Source of the DNA: CAZGMC01 sp964526565
Lineage (GTDB): Bacteria > Pseudomonadota > Alphaproteobacteria > DSM-16000 > Inquilinaceae
Length of the DNA: 64,000 nucleotides
Direction: 5' to 3'
Assembly (NCBI GenBank): GCA_964526565.1
Contig: CAZGMC010000006.1
Coordinates: forward strand, 14,052 to 78,051
Shown here in pieces: positions 53,163-61,611 of the stretch; position 1 is the first letter of the stretch; every line of letters begins with the position of its first letter. The position numbers and the translations under genes are program-made. The notes under the pieces were generated by a model that was not told where the DNA came from, did not search any database, and saw nothing but the letters and a program-made list of their open reading frames with translations.

Positions 53163-53673
53163 ACTGGAACATATCATCCGCGCCGCCGCGGCGATCACCG
53201 ACGAGACCGAGTTCGTCTGCGTCGGCAGCCAAGCCGTGCTCGGCCAGTACCCGAATGCGCCGCCTGAGCTGCTGATCTCGAATGAGGTCGACATCTATCC
53301 CGAAAAGGCGCCGGAAAAAGCGGACCTGATCGACGGGGCGATCGGGCAAGGCTCGCTGTTCGAGGAGCAGTTCGGTTATTGCGCCGACGGCGTCGGGCCG
53401 GAGACGGCAAGGCTGCCGGCGGATTGGCGGACCCGCGCCCTGGTTGTGACCGGACGACTGACCTACGGCGCCCGCGCTCTCTGTCCGGAGGTCCACGATC
53501 TGGCCGCGGCCAAGCTGTTTGCCGGGCGGGACAAGGACCGCGCCTGGGTCATCGCCGCGGCCGCGGCAGGGCTTGTCCGCAAGAATACCCTGGCGGACCG
53601 ACTGGCGACCGTGCCGGCCGCCGCGGCGGAGACCGCTGCCGCCCTGACGCGCCTCGAGCACTGGCTTCGCTGA
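53149..53673 (+). CDS. DUF6036-type nucleotidyltransferase
   Basis: 174 aa from GTG at 53149. The nucleotidyltransferase start is EFVCVGSQAVLGQYPNAP (GS motif) and the acidic motif is ISNEVDIYPEKAPEK (one Asp of the usual DxD pair; Glu precedes). Later LCPEVHDLAAAKLFAGRDKD is the conserved helix of this family. Such proteins are usually coded with a small partner and are thought to belong to toxin-antitoxin or abortive-infection systems. Activity is inferred. Confidence 0.78.
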   Translation: MRRHELEHIIRAAAAITDETEFVCVGSQAVLGQYPNAPPELLISNEVDIYPEKAPEKADLIDGAIGQGSLFEEQFGYCADGVGPETARLPADWRTRALVVTGRLTYGARALCPEVHDLAAAKLFAGRDKDRAWVIAAAAAGLVRKNTLADRLATVPAAAAETAAALTRLEHWLR

Positions 53674-53792
53674 TGGCGGCGCGTCCCGCGTTGCCGTCCG
53701 GGGTGAACCGGTCCACACTGTCTGCTGGATTCGCGGGCCAGCGCCAGGGACAGCGGGCCAGGAGCCGCCGGCATGAACGGGACCGACAACCG

Positions 53793-54122
53793 ATGCTCTC
53801 AAGGACAGCGAAATTCCAGATCGGGCAGGTCGTCAGGCACCGGTTCTACCCGTTCCGCGGGGTGATCTTCGACGTCGACCCGACGTTCAACAACACCGAG
53901 GAGTGGTGGCTGTCGATCCCGGAGGAGGTGCGGCCGCGCAAGGACCAGCCCTACTACCACCTGTTCGCCGAGAACGCGCAGACCACCTACGTCGCGTACG
54001 TGTCGGAGCAGAACCTGGTGCTCGACGACAGCGGCGAGCCGGTCAGCCACCCCGACATCCCCCAGGTCTTCGGCGAGATCCGCGACGGCCGCTACATCGT
54101 CCGCACCAGCCACGCCAACTGA
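53793..54122 (+). CDS. hspQ: Heat shock protein HspQ
   Basis: 109 aa, full length: KFQIGQVVRHRFYPFRGVIF, DVDPTFNNTEEWWLSIP, PYYHLFAENAQTTYVAYVSE, LVLDDSGEPVSHPDI are all family hallmarks. HspQ binds hemimethylated DNA and modulates Lon protease in enterobacteria. ATG at 53793. Confidence 0.95.
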   Translation: MLSRTAKFQIGQVVRHRFYPFRGVIFDVDPTFNNTEEWWLSIPEEVRPRKDQPYYHLFAENAQTTYVAYVSEQNLVLDDSGEPVSHPDIPQVFGEIRDGRYIVRTSHAN

Positions 54123-54196
54123 CGCGGCCGCCTGAACAAGGGATTTTCCGCCCGACCGGCAGCCGCGCCGGGGTTGGGGTGGCGCCGCCCCTTCGG

Positions 54197-55792
54197 TCAC
54201 TCCACGATCATCCCCTCCAGCGTCTCCAGGCGGTCGGCCTCGGCGGCGGGCTTGTCCCAGCGGATGCGGTGGACGCGGGGGAAGCGCAGGGCGACGCCGG
54301 ACTTGTGGCGCGGCGAGCGGTGGACGCTGTCGAAGGCGACCTCCAGGACCAGGCGGGGGGCGACCGCACGGACCGGGCCGAAGCGGTCCACCGTGTTGTT
54401 GCGCACCCAGCGGTCCAGGCGGGCCAGCTCCTCGTCCGTGAACCCGAAATAGGCCTTGCCGACCGGCACCAGCTCGGCCGCGCCGTCGGCGCCGTCGCAC
54501 CAGGCGCCGAAGGTGTAGTCGGAGTAGAACGACGAGCGCCGGCCGTGGCCGCGCTGGGCGTACATCAGCACGGTGTCGAGCACGAGCGGTCCGCGCTTCC
54601 ACTTGAACCACGGGCCCTTGGGCCGGCCGGCGACATAGGGGCTGTCGCCGCGCTTGAGCATCAGGCCCTCGATGGCCCGCGCGCGCGCGCCGGCGCGCAG
54701 GGCCGAAAGTTCGTCCCAGTCGGCGAACGGCAGCAGTGGCGACAGGTCCATGCGCCGCGGGCGCAAACGGGCGTGCCACGCTTCCAGCCGGGCGCGGCGG
54801 TCGTCGAAGGCCAGGGCGCGCAGGTCCTCCGCCCCGTCGGCCAGGATGTCGTAGAGCCGCACGAAGGCCGGGTGCGCGGCCATCAGCTGCGCCGACACGG
54901 CCTTGCGGTTGAGCCGCTGCTGCAACCGGTTGAACGAGGCCACGGCGACGCCGTCGGGTGACGGGTCGGCGACCAGCAGCTCGCCGTCCAGCACCGCATC
55001 GAAGTCCATCGCCTCGACCACATCGGGGAAGGCCGCGCCGATGTCGTCGCCGCTGCGCGAGTACAGCCGGCGCCGGCCGCCGCGCGCGGCGAGCTGCACG
55101 CGGATGCCGTCCCACTTCCATTCGGCGCGGTAGGCGGCGGGGTCCAGGCCGGCCAGGTCGCCGTCCTCCAGCGGCACGGCCAGCATCAGCGGGCGAAAGG
55201 TGGCGTGGTCGGCGGGCTCGGGCCGGTCCGCCCGCCCCTCCAGCCAGGCGAAAAGGTCGACATAGGGCGGCGCCAGGCCGTGCCACAGCTCCTCGATCTC
55301 GTGCACGTCGCAACCGCCGAAGCGGGCCAGCGCGGTCTTGGCCAGGCGGGCGGAGACGCCGACGCGCAGGGACCCGGTGATCAGCTTGAGCAGGGCGAAG
55401 CGCTCGCCCGCGTCCAGGGCGTCCAGCCAGCGCTCGATCAGGGCCGGCGCCTCGGCGCGGCCGGCCGCCTGCATCCGCTCGACCACCTCGGTCAGCGACG
55501 GCGCCGGGCCGTCGGCAGCGCGGCCCGGCCAGATCAGCGACACCGTCTCGGCCAGGTCGCCGACAAAGTCGTAGGACCAGCCGAACAGCACCGGATCGAC
55601 GCGGGTCATGGCGACGGCGCGGACATGGCCGGGCTTGACCGCCGGGAAGGCCAGTCCCTCGGCCAGCGCCGCCAGCGCCCAGCCGCGATCGGGGTCCGGG
55701 GCGTGGCGCACGTAGTCCTCGATCAGGCGCAGCTTGCCGTTGCGCGACGGGGTGAACACCAGCCGCTCGATCAGCGCCGCGAACGCCCTCAC
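54197..55792 (-). CDS. ATP-dependent DNA ligase
   Basis: 531 aa. N-terminal ligase domain (about 1-190), adenylation domain with the nucleotidyl-acceptor motif EWKWDGIRVQ (KxDG), VLDGELLV, EGLMLKRGDSPY and WFKWKR, and a C-terminal OB domain ending HKSGVALRFPRVHRIRWDKP. Seals nicks; in many proteobacteria it forms a repair cluster with the MBL-fold exonuclease just upstream, an Lhr-type helicase and a phosphoesterase. The last two are not in this window. GTG start at 55792 overlaps the exonuclease stop (GTGA). Confidence 0.95.
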   Translation of the reverse strand: MRAFAALIERLVFTPSRNGKLRLIEDYVRHAPDPDRGWALAALAEGLAFPAVKPGHVRAVAMTRVDPVLFGWSYDFVGDLAETVSLIWPGRAADGPAPSLTEVVERMQAAGRAEAPALIERWLDALDAGERFALLKLITGSLRVGVSARLAKTALARFGGCDVHEIEELWHGLAPPYVDLFAWLEGRADRPEPADHATFRPLMLAVPLEDGDLAGLDPAAYRAEWKWDGIRVQLAARGGRRRLYSRSGDDIGAAFPDVVEAMDFDAVLDGELLVADPSPDGVAVASFNRLQQRLNRKAVSAQLMAAHPAFVRLYDILADGAEDLRALAFDDRRARLEAWHARLRPRRMDLSPLLPFADWDELSALRAGARARAIEGLMLKRGDSPYVAGRPKGPWFKWKRGPLVLDTVLMYAQRGHGRRSSFYSDYTFGAWCDGADGAAELVPVGKAYFGFTDEELARLDRWVRNNTVDRFGPVRAVAPRLVLEVAFDSVHRSPRHKSGVALRFPRVHRIRWDKPAAEADRLETLEGMIVE

Positions 55793-56811
55793 GCGTCCTC
55801 GTCCTCCTCGAACCCGACCAGCGCGAGCGCGCGGGCGCGGCGGCCCATGCTGCGCGCCTGATGGACCAGCGCCTCCTCGCGGCCATGGGTGATCCAGACC
55901 TCCGGCGCACCCGTGTCGGCGATGGTGGCGACCAGCTCGTCCCAGTCGGCGTGGTCGGAGATGACCAGGGGCAGCTCGAGCCCGCGCTGGCGGGCGCGCT
56001 GGCGCACGCGCATCCAGCCCGAGGCCGCCGCCGTCACCGGGTCGGGCAGGCGCCGCGCCCAGCGGTCGGCGATCGCCGCCGGCGGCGCCAGCACGATCGC
56101 GCCGCGCAGCTCGTCCTTCGGCACGCCGGTGGTCGGGCGCAGGTCGCCCAGCGCGATGCCGTGCTGCTCATAAAGGTCACACAGGCCGGTCAGCGCGCCG
56201 TGCAGGTAGACCGGCCGGTCGTACCCGGCGGCGCGCAGCAGGGCGATCACCCGCTGGCACTTCCCCAGAGCGTACGTGCCGACGACGTGGGCGCGCTCGG
56301 GGAACAGCGCCAGCGAGTGCAGCAGGCGGGCGATCTCCTGCCCGGCCGGCGGGTGGCGGAACACCGGCAGGCCGAAGGTCGCCTCGCTGACGAACACGTC
56401 GCACGGCACCGGCTCGAACGGCACGCAGGTCGGGTCGGGGCGGCGCTTGTAGTCGCCGGAGACGACGACGCGGCTGCCGGCATGCTCCAGCACCACCTGG
56501 GCCGAACCGAGCACGTGGCCGGCCGGCACCAGCCGCACGTCGACCTCGCCGATGCGCAGGGTCTCGCCATAGGCCAGCGCCTGCTGCATCGTCCCGGCGG
56601 CGTCCGGATAGCGCCGCCGCATGATCGCCAGCGTCTCGGCGGTGGCCAGCACATGGCCGTGGCCGGGCCGCGCATGATCGGCATGGCCGTGGCTGATCAC
56701 GGCGCGGTCCACGGCGCGGGTCGGGTCGACATGGAACCGCCCGGGCACGACATACAGGCCGTAGGGACGGACGCTGATCCAGCTCTCGGGCGATGGCGGG
56801 GCGGCGGGCAT
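55789..56811 (-). CDS. Ligase-associated DNA exonuclease (metallo-beta-lactamase fold)
   Basis: 340 aa. Metal-binding HGHADHARPGH (HxHxDH), LVPAGHVLGSAQVVLEH, VVVSGDYKRRPDPTC and a late ISDHADWDEL, the beta-CASP-type pattern of this family. It overlaps the ligase gene and probably processes DNA ends for it. Start ATG 56811 chosen (PAAPPSPESWISVRPYGLYV); an in-frame ATG at 56862 is possible. Confidence 0.93.
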   Translation of the reverse strand: MPAAPPSPESWISVRPYGLYVVPGRFHVDPTRAVDRAVISHGHADHARPGHGHVLATAETLAIMRRRYPDAAGTMQQALAYGETLRIGEVDVRLVPAGHVLGSAQVVLEHAGSRVVVSGDYKRRPDPTCVPFEPVPCDVFVSEATFGLPVFRHPPAGQEIARLLHSLALFPERAHVVGTYALGKCQRVIALLRAAGYDRPVYLHGALTGLCDLYEQHGIALGDLRPTTGVPKDELRGAIVLAPPAAIADRWARRLPDPVTAAASGWMRVRQRARQRGLELPLVISDHADWDELVATIADTGAPEVWITHGREEALVHQARSMGRRARALALVGFEEDEDA

Positions 56812-56866
56812 GCACGGCAATATTGTCGTGCGCGGCCGGTCCGGCCAGTGAGGCGGCTGCACGCTG

Positions 56867-56894
56867 TTGTTCGAGGGTGCCGGTATCGTATATC
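56867..56894 (+). promoter_or_regulatory. Predicted promoter of the Phd/PIN operon
   Basis: TTGTTC at 56867-56872 and TATATC at 56889-56894, 16 bp apart, about 30 bp before the antitoxin ATG. Confidence 0.4.
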
Positions 56895-56925
56895 TTTTGT
56901 GGTCAACGGTTGAAAGGCTGGAGCC

Positions 56926-57387
56926 ATGCGCGCCGTGTCCAGAACCGAGCTACAGAACGCCCTGACCAACATGATAAAGGGCATACAGCGGCAGCCCGTC
57001 GTTGTTCGCGATGACGGCGAGGATGTGGCCGTCCTGATGTCGATCGAGGAGTATGACCGTATCCTCGGGCGCAATCTGGAAGCCTTGCGCCGCTTTTGCG
57101 ATCAGGTCGGGCAGCAGGCCGCCGAGCGTGGAATGACCGAGGAGAGATTCGCAGCAATCCTCGCCGACGCCAAACGGCCGGTTCCTGGTCAGGAGGCGAC
57201 CCCGGCACATCGGCGTCGCGAGCCCGGCGCGCTCCGCCGTCTGCTTTCGGCTGAGGAACTCGCCGCCTTGATCGAGGCCGTCGAAGCGCCGCTCCCGGAC
57301 GACGAGCAACGGCTTCTCGAAGGAGAGGGCTCGGACGACTTCGGCATCTGGCGTGGCCTGCCTGATCGAGACAGCGGCCGCCAGTGA
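56926..57387 (+). CDS. Phd/YefM-type antitoxin with C-terminal extension
   Basis: 153 aa. Residues 1-50 have the Phd/YefM fold: VSRTELQNALTNMIKGIQRQ, PVVVRDDGEDVAVLMSIEEY. The remaining 100 residues are longer than usual for such antitoxins (about 80-90 aa in total) and include a second helical part (LLSAEELAALIEAVEAPLPD) ending acidic, probably the toxin-binding region. It would bind its own promoter. GTGA overlap with the PIN toxin gene. Confidence 0.82.
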   Translation: MRAVSRTELQNALTNMIKGIQRQPVVVRDDGEDVAVLMSIEEYDRILGRNLEALRRFCDQVGQQAAERGMTEERFAAILADAKRPVPGQEATPAHRRREPGALRRLLSAEELAALIEAVEAPLPDDEQRLLEGEGSDDFGIWRGLPDRDSGRQ

Positions 57388-57761
57388 GGCTGCTGCTCGA
57401 CACAAACGCTCTGTTCTGGTGGCTGGCGACGCCGGTCCGGCTGCCCGAACGGGTGGCGGCGTGCATTGCCGACCCTGACAACGATGTCCTGGTCAGCGCC
57501 GCGTCCTTTTACGAACTTGAATACAAGGCCCGGCGCGGCCGGTTGCCGGCCGCCATCGACCGATTGGCTGAGGCCGTGGTGGCCAGCGGCTTCACCCCGC
57601 TCGCCATCTCAACCGCGCATGCTCTCCGGGCCGGGCAGCTTGCCTGGGACCACGGCGATCCTTGGGACCGGGTGATCGCCGCTCAAGCGCAGTTGAAAGA
57701 ATGCAGCGTCGTCACGGCCGACCGCGCTTTCCGACACGCCCCGGTCGAGGTGCTGTGGTAG
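57384..57761 (+). CDS. PIN-domain toxin (VapC-like)
   Basis: 125 aa from GTG at 57384. PIN-domain acidic residues lie in LLLDTNALFWWL (Asp6), SAASFYELEYKARRGRL (Glu), HGDPWDRVIAAQA (Asp) and VVTADRAF (Asp). Such toxins are Mg-dependent RNases. Coupled to the antitoxin upstream; the operon is complete. Confidence 0.9.
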   Translation: MRLLLDTNALFWWLATPVRLPERVAACIADPDNDVLVSAASFYELEYKARRGRLPAAIDRLAEAVVASGFTPLAISTAHALRAGQLAWDHGDPWDRVIAAQAQLKECSVVTADRAFRHAPVEVLW

Positions 57762-57781
57762 ACGGCGCCGCCCTGCCGCAT

Positions 57782-58198
57782 TCATTGTGCCGCCCCGGCC
57801 GCCGCATTGAGCCCGGCCTCGCCGCCGCCGGGAGTGTCCGCGGGCTTCGGCAGCGGGTCGGGGCATTCCAGGTCGTGGCTGGTCGACAGGTCCAGGCGGA
57901 TCCGGTTGTCGACGACGCGCAGTGATTTCCTGGCATTGCGCGGCAGCGGCACGCCTCGGCTGCGGCAATAGCCAATCAGGGCGGCGGCGATGGTCGCCAG
58001 GTCGAACTGGACGGTGTCGTTGTCGTGGCGCAGGTCATCGTGGATGAGCACGGAAAACCCGGGCCGCGGTGCCGCCTGCGTTGAGACCTTCAGGATGCGG
58101 CCGTTGGGCAGGGTCCGGTGCCGGCGGATGCAATGCTCAAGCAGCGCCCGGTACAGCTCCAGGTTCGAGAAGTGGAGGTGCCGCGTTTCATCCGGCAT
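57782..58198 (-). CDS. Hypothetical protein, 138 aa
   Basis: Soluble: MPDETRHLHFSNLELYRAL, then RILKVSTQAAPRPGFSVLIH, TVQFDLATIAAALIGYCRSR and GVPLPRNARKSLRVVDNRI; the tail is Pro/Gly/Ala-rich and poorly conserved-looking. No family recognised, but codon use and composition fit a gene. ATG at 58198; no clear ribosome binding site. Confidence 0.6.
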   Translation of the reverse strand: MPDETRHLHFSNLELYRALLEHCIRRHRTLPNGRILKVSTQAAPRPGFSVLIHDDLRHDNDTVQFDLATIAAALIGYCRSRGVPLPRNARKSLRVVDNRIRLDLSTSHDLECPDPLPKPADTPGGGEAGLNAAAGAAQ

Positions 58199-58334
58199 GT
58201 CGTGCTCCGCGCCGGTGGATGCGTTTCAACGCGCATCTTTTGTAACCGACTCCCGACAAGCGCGCGCCACCAGACCCGTTATGTAACGCCGGGACCAAAG
58301 AGTCAACAATTCGTTGCCGACGCACGGCAACGGT

Positions 58335-58424
58335 CTTAACGGTGACAGTTTACGTATTTCCCTTGTCCTGATTGCGACACTGGACCTATCCTATCCAGGA
58401 AAATAAGTAAACTGTCCCCGTTAA
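58335..58424. repeat. MITE-like hairpin element, copy 2
   Basis: Left arm 58335-58362 (CTTAACGGTGACAGTTTACG start) and right arm 58398-58424 are near-complementary; the 35-bp loop (TTGTCCTGATTGCGACACTGG start) matches copy 1 at most positions. A further partial right end (CTGTCACCCTTAAG) follows to 58437, as if the end was duplicated. Confidence 0.85.
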
Positions 58425-58513
58425 CTGTCACCCTTAAGCCCATTGCCATTGAGCCTCGCCTGGCGCCTGCCGCTGCTGCCATCCGGTCGACAGGAAGGAC
58501 CGTTGGTGTGACA

Positions 58514-58541
58514 GAAGAAAGGGGCGGCCGAAGCCGCCCCG
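58514..58541 (-). terminator. Rho-independent terminator of phoX
   Basis: On the minus strand GGGGCGGC-TTCG-GCCGCCCC forms an 8-bp perfect stem with a UUCG loop, followed by TTTCTTCT. It lies about 35 bp after the phoX stop. Confidence 0.85.
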
Positions 58542-58574
58542 AAGCCAATGGCGTTGCAGGGACCGCAGCGCGGT

Positions 58575-60569
58575 TCAGGTGCCGATCGGCCCGCCGCCCT
58601 GCCTGGTGATGGTGACCAGGGAGGGGCGCGGCGGCATGTTCTCGTCGAAGTCCGGCCAGCGGGTCGCCGGGTCCTCGAAGGTCGAGGGGCGGCCTTCGCG
58701 GCCCGGATAGGCCTCGGTGCCGTCGGCGGCGACGTGCTGCACGGCCACGAACAGCGTGGCGTCGTCCGCCGTGAAGATCGGCCCGCACATCTCGGCACCG
58801 AGCGGCACACGGTAGAACATCTTTCCGGTGCCGCGCAGGTCGCCCTCCGTCTCCAGGCCCCAGATGCCGTCGGCGGTGCCGGAGCGGACCCAGCCGCTGC
58901 CCTGGTCGGTGGAGATCCACAGCCGGCCGCGGCTGTCGAACGCGCAGTTGTCCGGCGCCGCGAACCAGCCGTTCTCGGAGGTCTCCGGGTTCCACATGGC
59001 GCCGACCTCCTCGACCGAGGGGTCGCCGCACTGGACCAGGATGTTCCACTCGAAGCGGTCGGCGGCGTGGTCGCCGCCCGGCGGCACCAGCTCCAGGATG
59101 TGGCCGAACAGGTTCTCCTCGCGCGGGTTGGCGAAGTCGACCTGGTCGGTCTGGCGCCGGCTGTTGTTGGTCAGCATGACGTAGACGTTGTTGGTGAGCA
59201 GGTTCGGCTCCACGTCCTCCGGCCGGTCCATGGGCGTGGCGCCCAGCAGGTCGGCGGCCAGGCGGGCCTTGATCACGACGTCGGCCTGGCTGGCGAAGCC
59301 GTTCTCCTCGGTCAGGCCGTTCTCGCCGTGCACCAGCGGCAGCCATTCGAGGCCGGTCTCGTCGAAGCGCGCGACAGACAGCGTGCCACTGTCGAGCAGG
59401 TCCATGTTGGCAGCGCGGTCGTCGGGATTGTAGGTGCCGTCGGTCACGAACCTGTAGACGTACTCGAAGCGCTCGTCATCGCCGCTGTAGACGACGACGC
59501 GACCGTCGCTGTTGACGATGGTCTCAGCACCTTCGTGCTTGAACCGGCCGAGCGCGGTGCGCTTCACCGGCGTCGACTCCGGATCGGACGGGTCGACCTC
59601 GACGATCCAGCCGAAGCGGTTGGCCTCGTTCGCCTCCTTGGTCACGTCGAAGCGGTCGTGATGGCGGCCCCAGGCGTACCACTTGCCGGGCACGCCGTAC
59701 CGCTCGAAGCTCTCGAAGTTCGGATGATCCGCCGGCAGGTCGCCCCAGAAGTAGCCGTGGAAGTTCTCCTCGCCGCTGAGGACGGTGCCCCACGGCGTGA
59801 TCCCTCCGGCGCAGTTGTTGATCGTGCCCAGGACCTCGGTGCCGGCCGAATCGGCCGAGGTCTGCATCAGCGCGTCGCCGGCGGCCGGCCCGGAGATGCG
59901 GATCGGCGTCGAGGCGGTGATGCGGCGGTTGTACTGGCTGTCGGGGACGACGCGCCACGTGCCGTCGACGCGCTCGACCTCGATCAGGCTGGCGCCGTGC
60001 GCGGCCATCTCGATGTCGACCAGCTCTTCGGTCATGCCGGCGAAGTCGACGTCATCCTGAACCCCACCCAGGCCGGGGAACATGATCTCTTCGTTGGTGT
60101 ACTCGTGGTTCACGAAGAGCAGGCCGTGCTCCGAATTGTCCGAGCCGAGCGGCAGCGGCACGTAGCCGATATAGTCGTTGTTGTAGCCGAACTGCTGGGC
60201 CTGGGCCTCCGCGGTCTGGTTCATCGGGTCGAAGGCGGGGGCGCCGGGCAGCACCGGGTCGCCCCAGCGGATCAGCACGTTGGCGTCATAGCCGGGGGCG
60301 ACGTGGTGCGTCTCGTCGACACCGTGCTCGATCTCGTCCCAGACGAAGCGGGAGTCCTGGGCGCGCGCCGTGCGGCTGGCCAGCACCGCCGGCCCCATCA
60401 CGGCCGACACGGCGCCGACGGCCAGGGCGCCGCGCATCATGTCACGGCGGCCCAGGCGCGCCTTGACGACGTCACCGATGGTCGGCGCCGTCGAGCGGTT
60501 GCGGCCGACATCCTCCGAAGCCTCGTAGGCTGCGGCGCGGTTCGAGTAGGTCCTGTCACGGGTGTCCAT
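58575..60569 (-). CDS. phoX: PhoX-family phosphatase
   Basis: 664 aa. Tat signal near residues 41-70 (GRRDMMRGALAVGAVSAVMG), then the PhoX/DUF839 beta-propeller: DYIGYVPLPLGSDNSEHGLL, FVNHEYTNEEIMFPG, TINNCAGGITPWGTVLSGEE, FGWIVEVDPSDPES, NCAFDSRGRLWISTDQGSG. PhoX is a Ca/Fe-dependent alkaline phosphatase exported folded by the Tat system. The Glu of LSGEEN and the Cys in NNCAGG match its metal ligands. ATG at 60569. No clear Pho box was seen upstream. Confidence 0.93.
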   Translation of the reverse strand: MDTRDRTYSNRAAAYEASEDVGRNRSTAPTIGDVVKARLGRRDMMRGALAVGAVSAVMGPAVLASRTARAQDSRFVWDEIEHGVDETHHVAPGYDANVLIRWGDPVLPGAPAFDPMNQTAEAQAQQFGYNNDYIGYVPLPLGSDNSEHGLLFVNHEYTNEEIMFPGLGGVQDDVDFAGMTEELVDIEMAAHGASLIEVERVDGTWRVVPDSQYNRRITASTPIRISGPAAGDALMQTSADSAGTEVLGTINNCAGGITPWGTVLSGEENFHGYFWGDLPADHPNFESFERYGVPGKWYAWGRHHDRFDVTKEANEANRFGWIVEVDPSDPESTPVKRTALGRFKHEGAETIVNSDGRVVVYSGDDERFEYVYRFVTDGTYNPDDRAANMDLLDSGTLSVARFDETGLEWLPLVHGENGLTEENGFASQADVVIKARLAADLLGATPMDRPEDVEPNLLTNNVYVMLTNNSRRQTDQVDFANPREENLFGHILELVPPGGDHAADRFEWNILVQCGDPSVEEVGAMWNPETSENGWFAAPDNCAFDSRGRLWISTDQGSGWVRSGTADGIWGLETEGDLRGTGKMFYRVPLGAEMCGPIFTADDATLFVAVQHVAADGTEAYPGREGRPSTFEDPATRWPDFDENMPPRPSLVTITRQGGGPIGT

Positions 60570-60932
60570 GGACGATGCCCCTTCCTGTCTTCACGCATGC
60601 GCGTCGTTTGGCGCCGCGACTGCATGGCGCGGCATTGGCGCAGGCTATAGCATCGCCAGGTTACGGGTGTGTGGCAGGGCGGTTGCGACTGGCTTACGAT
60701 CCGAATGTGACGCAGCCGGCAGGTGGTTTCTCAATGTGAGGATATCTGCTGTCAAAGTTGCGCCTGCCCATCATGAAACTGTTATTTAACGAGAGCATAA
60801 TGGATGCGCAAAAACACTCAAGGCCGCAGATTTTTTATCTTCAGGAGGGGCCGCCCGGTGCAGGCGATGCGGCACGGGCGCCGCGGCAGCAGCCGGCACA
60901 GCGGCAGACGGCCGCTGCGCCGGCACCAGGTG
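60570..60932. other. Intergenic region upstream of phoX
   Basis: 363 bases. An AT-rich part lies at 60770-60845 (GTTATTTAACGAGAGCATAA and a TTTTTTATC run). No gene or RNA recognised; open frames here lack ribosome binding sites. Confidence 0.4.
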
Positions 60933-61298
60933 TTACCAGCCGCGGCGGCCGTTGCCGGCCGGATCGGTGATCGGGCCGCGGTCGCTGTCGGTCAGGCCGC
61001 TGCCGCGGCGCCCACCACCGGGCGGGTCGGCCCACCGGCCGCCGTCGCTATCGGTCAGGCCGGTGCGCACGCCGCCGCGACCGTTGCCGGCCGGGTCGGC
61101 GAAGGCGCCGCCGTCGCTGTCGGTGACCTGGGCCTGCGCCTTGCCGCCCGTGGCGACGAGGGCGGCCGCGCCGATGGCGCCGGCGCCGGCCAGGCCGAGC
61201 AGCGAACGGCGGCCCATCTTGCGGCGGGTGACGACATCGTCATCGGTCAGGCTCTTCGGGGCGGCATCCGCGCCCTTGTCGTGCTTCTTGTCGGACAT
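60933..61298 (-). CDS. Small Tat-exported protein with three Asp-rich repeats
   Basis: 121 aa. Tat signal RRKMGRRSLLGLAGAGAIGA with cleavage near AQA (about residue 56). The mature 65 residues are three repeats of about 20: VTDSDGGAFADPAGNGR, LTDSDGGRWADPPGGGR, LTDSDRGPITDPAGNGR. The repeated DSDxG resembles calcium-binding loops. I recall similar short alphaproteobacterial Tat proteins but no function. ATG at 61298 with AAGGGATC upstream. Confidence 0.72.
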   Translation of the reverse strand: MSDKKHDKGADAAPKSLTDDDVVTRRKMGRRSLLGLAGAGAIGAAALVATGGKAQAQVTDSDGGAFADPAGNGRGGVRTGLTDSDGGRWADPPGGGRRGSGLTDSDRGPITDPAGNGRRGW

Positions 61299-61611
61299 GA
61301 TCCCTTATCCTTCCTGACAGTCGGGCACCCGGCCGCAGTGTGGTCAACGGGACCCCTCGGGAATGACCGTTTGACCCACGAACGTCCGCCCTGAAACGTT
61401 CTGAATGCGACCGATTCTTGCCACTTATACCCTCAAGATGAAAATGGTCGCAACTTTTTAATGATTATTGATTCCGGGCGGCCAGACTTGTGCCGCCTGC
61501 CCGGACCCGGCAATGGTTTCGTCCGGAAACGTCGGCCGCGGTCATCCGGCGCGTCGTCAGCGCCGTATCATCAGCCAACGGACCACGCCCGAGAGTGAAA
61601 CGGACCGCGAA
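61299..61611. other. Divergent regulatory region of the Tat repeat protein and the SDR operon
   Basis: 313 bases. It holds TTATACCCTC (about 61424-61433) and an AT-rich TTTTTAATGATTATTGATTCC (split here) near 61455-61475, likely promoters. No sigma-E, EcfG or Fur site was convincing. Confidence 0.4.

Larger units (their letters stand above)
58199..58574. other. Intergenic region with hairpin element and terminator
   Basis: 376 bases. It contains the second copy of the MITE-like hairpin and the PhoX terminator, both listed separately, and a somewhat AT-rich start (58225-58320) that may hold the promoter of the 138-aa protein. Confidence 0.6.

Noticed and set aside
51834..53294. A 486-aa minus-strand open frame opposite the binding-protein gene
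   Set aside because: The plus strand carries a signal peptide, SBP_bac_3 motifs and AGGAGG; the minus frame has none and is compositionally a shadow.
60570..60760. Pho box upstream of phoX
   Set aside because: No pair of CTGTCAT-like repeats with proper spacing was found on either strand.
60804..61394. A 196-aa plus-strand frame opposite the Tat repeat protein
   Set aside because: The minus strand has a Tat signal, repeats and a ribosome binding site; the plus frame is Arg/Ala-rich noise.
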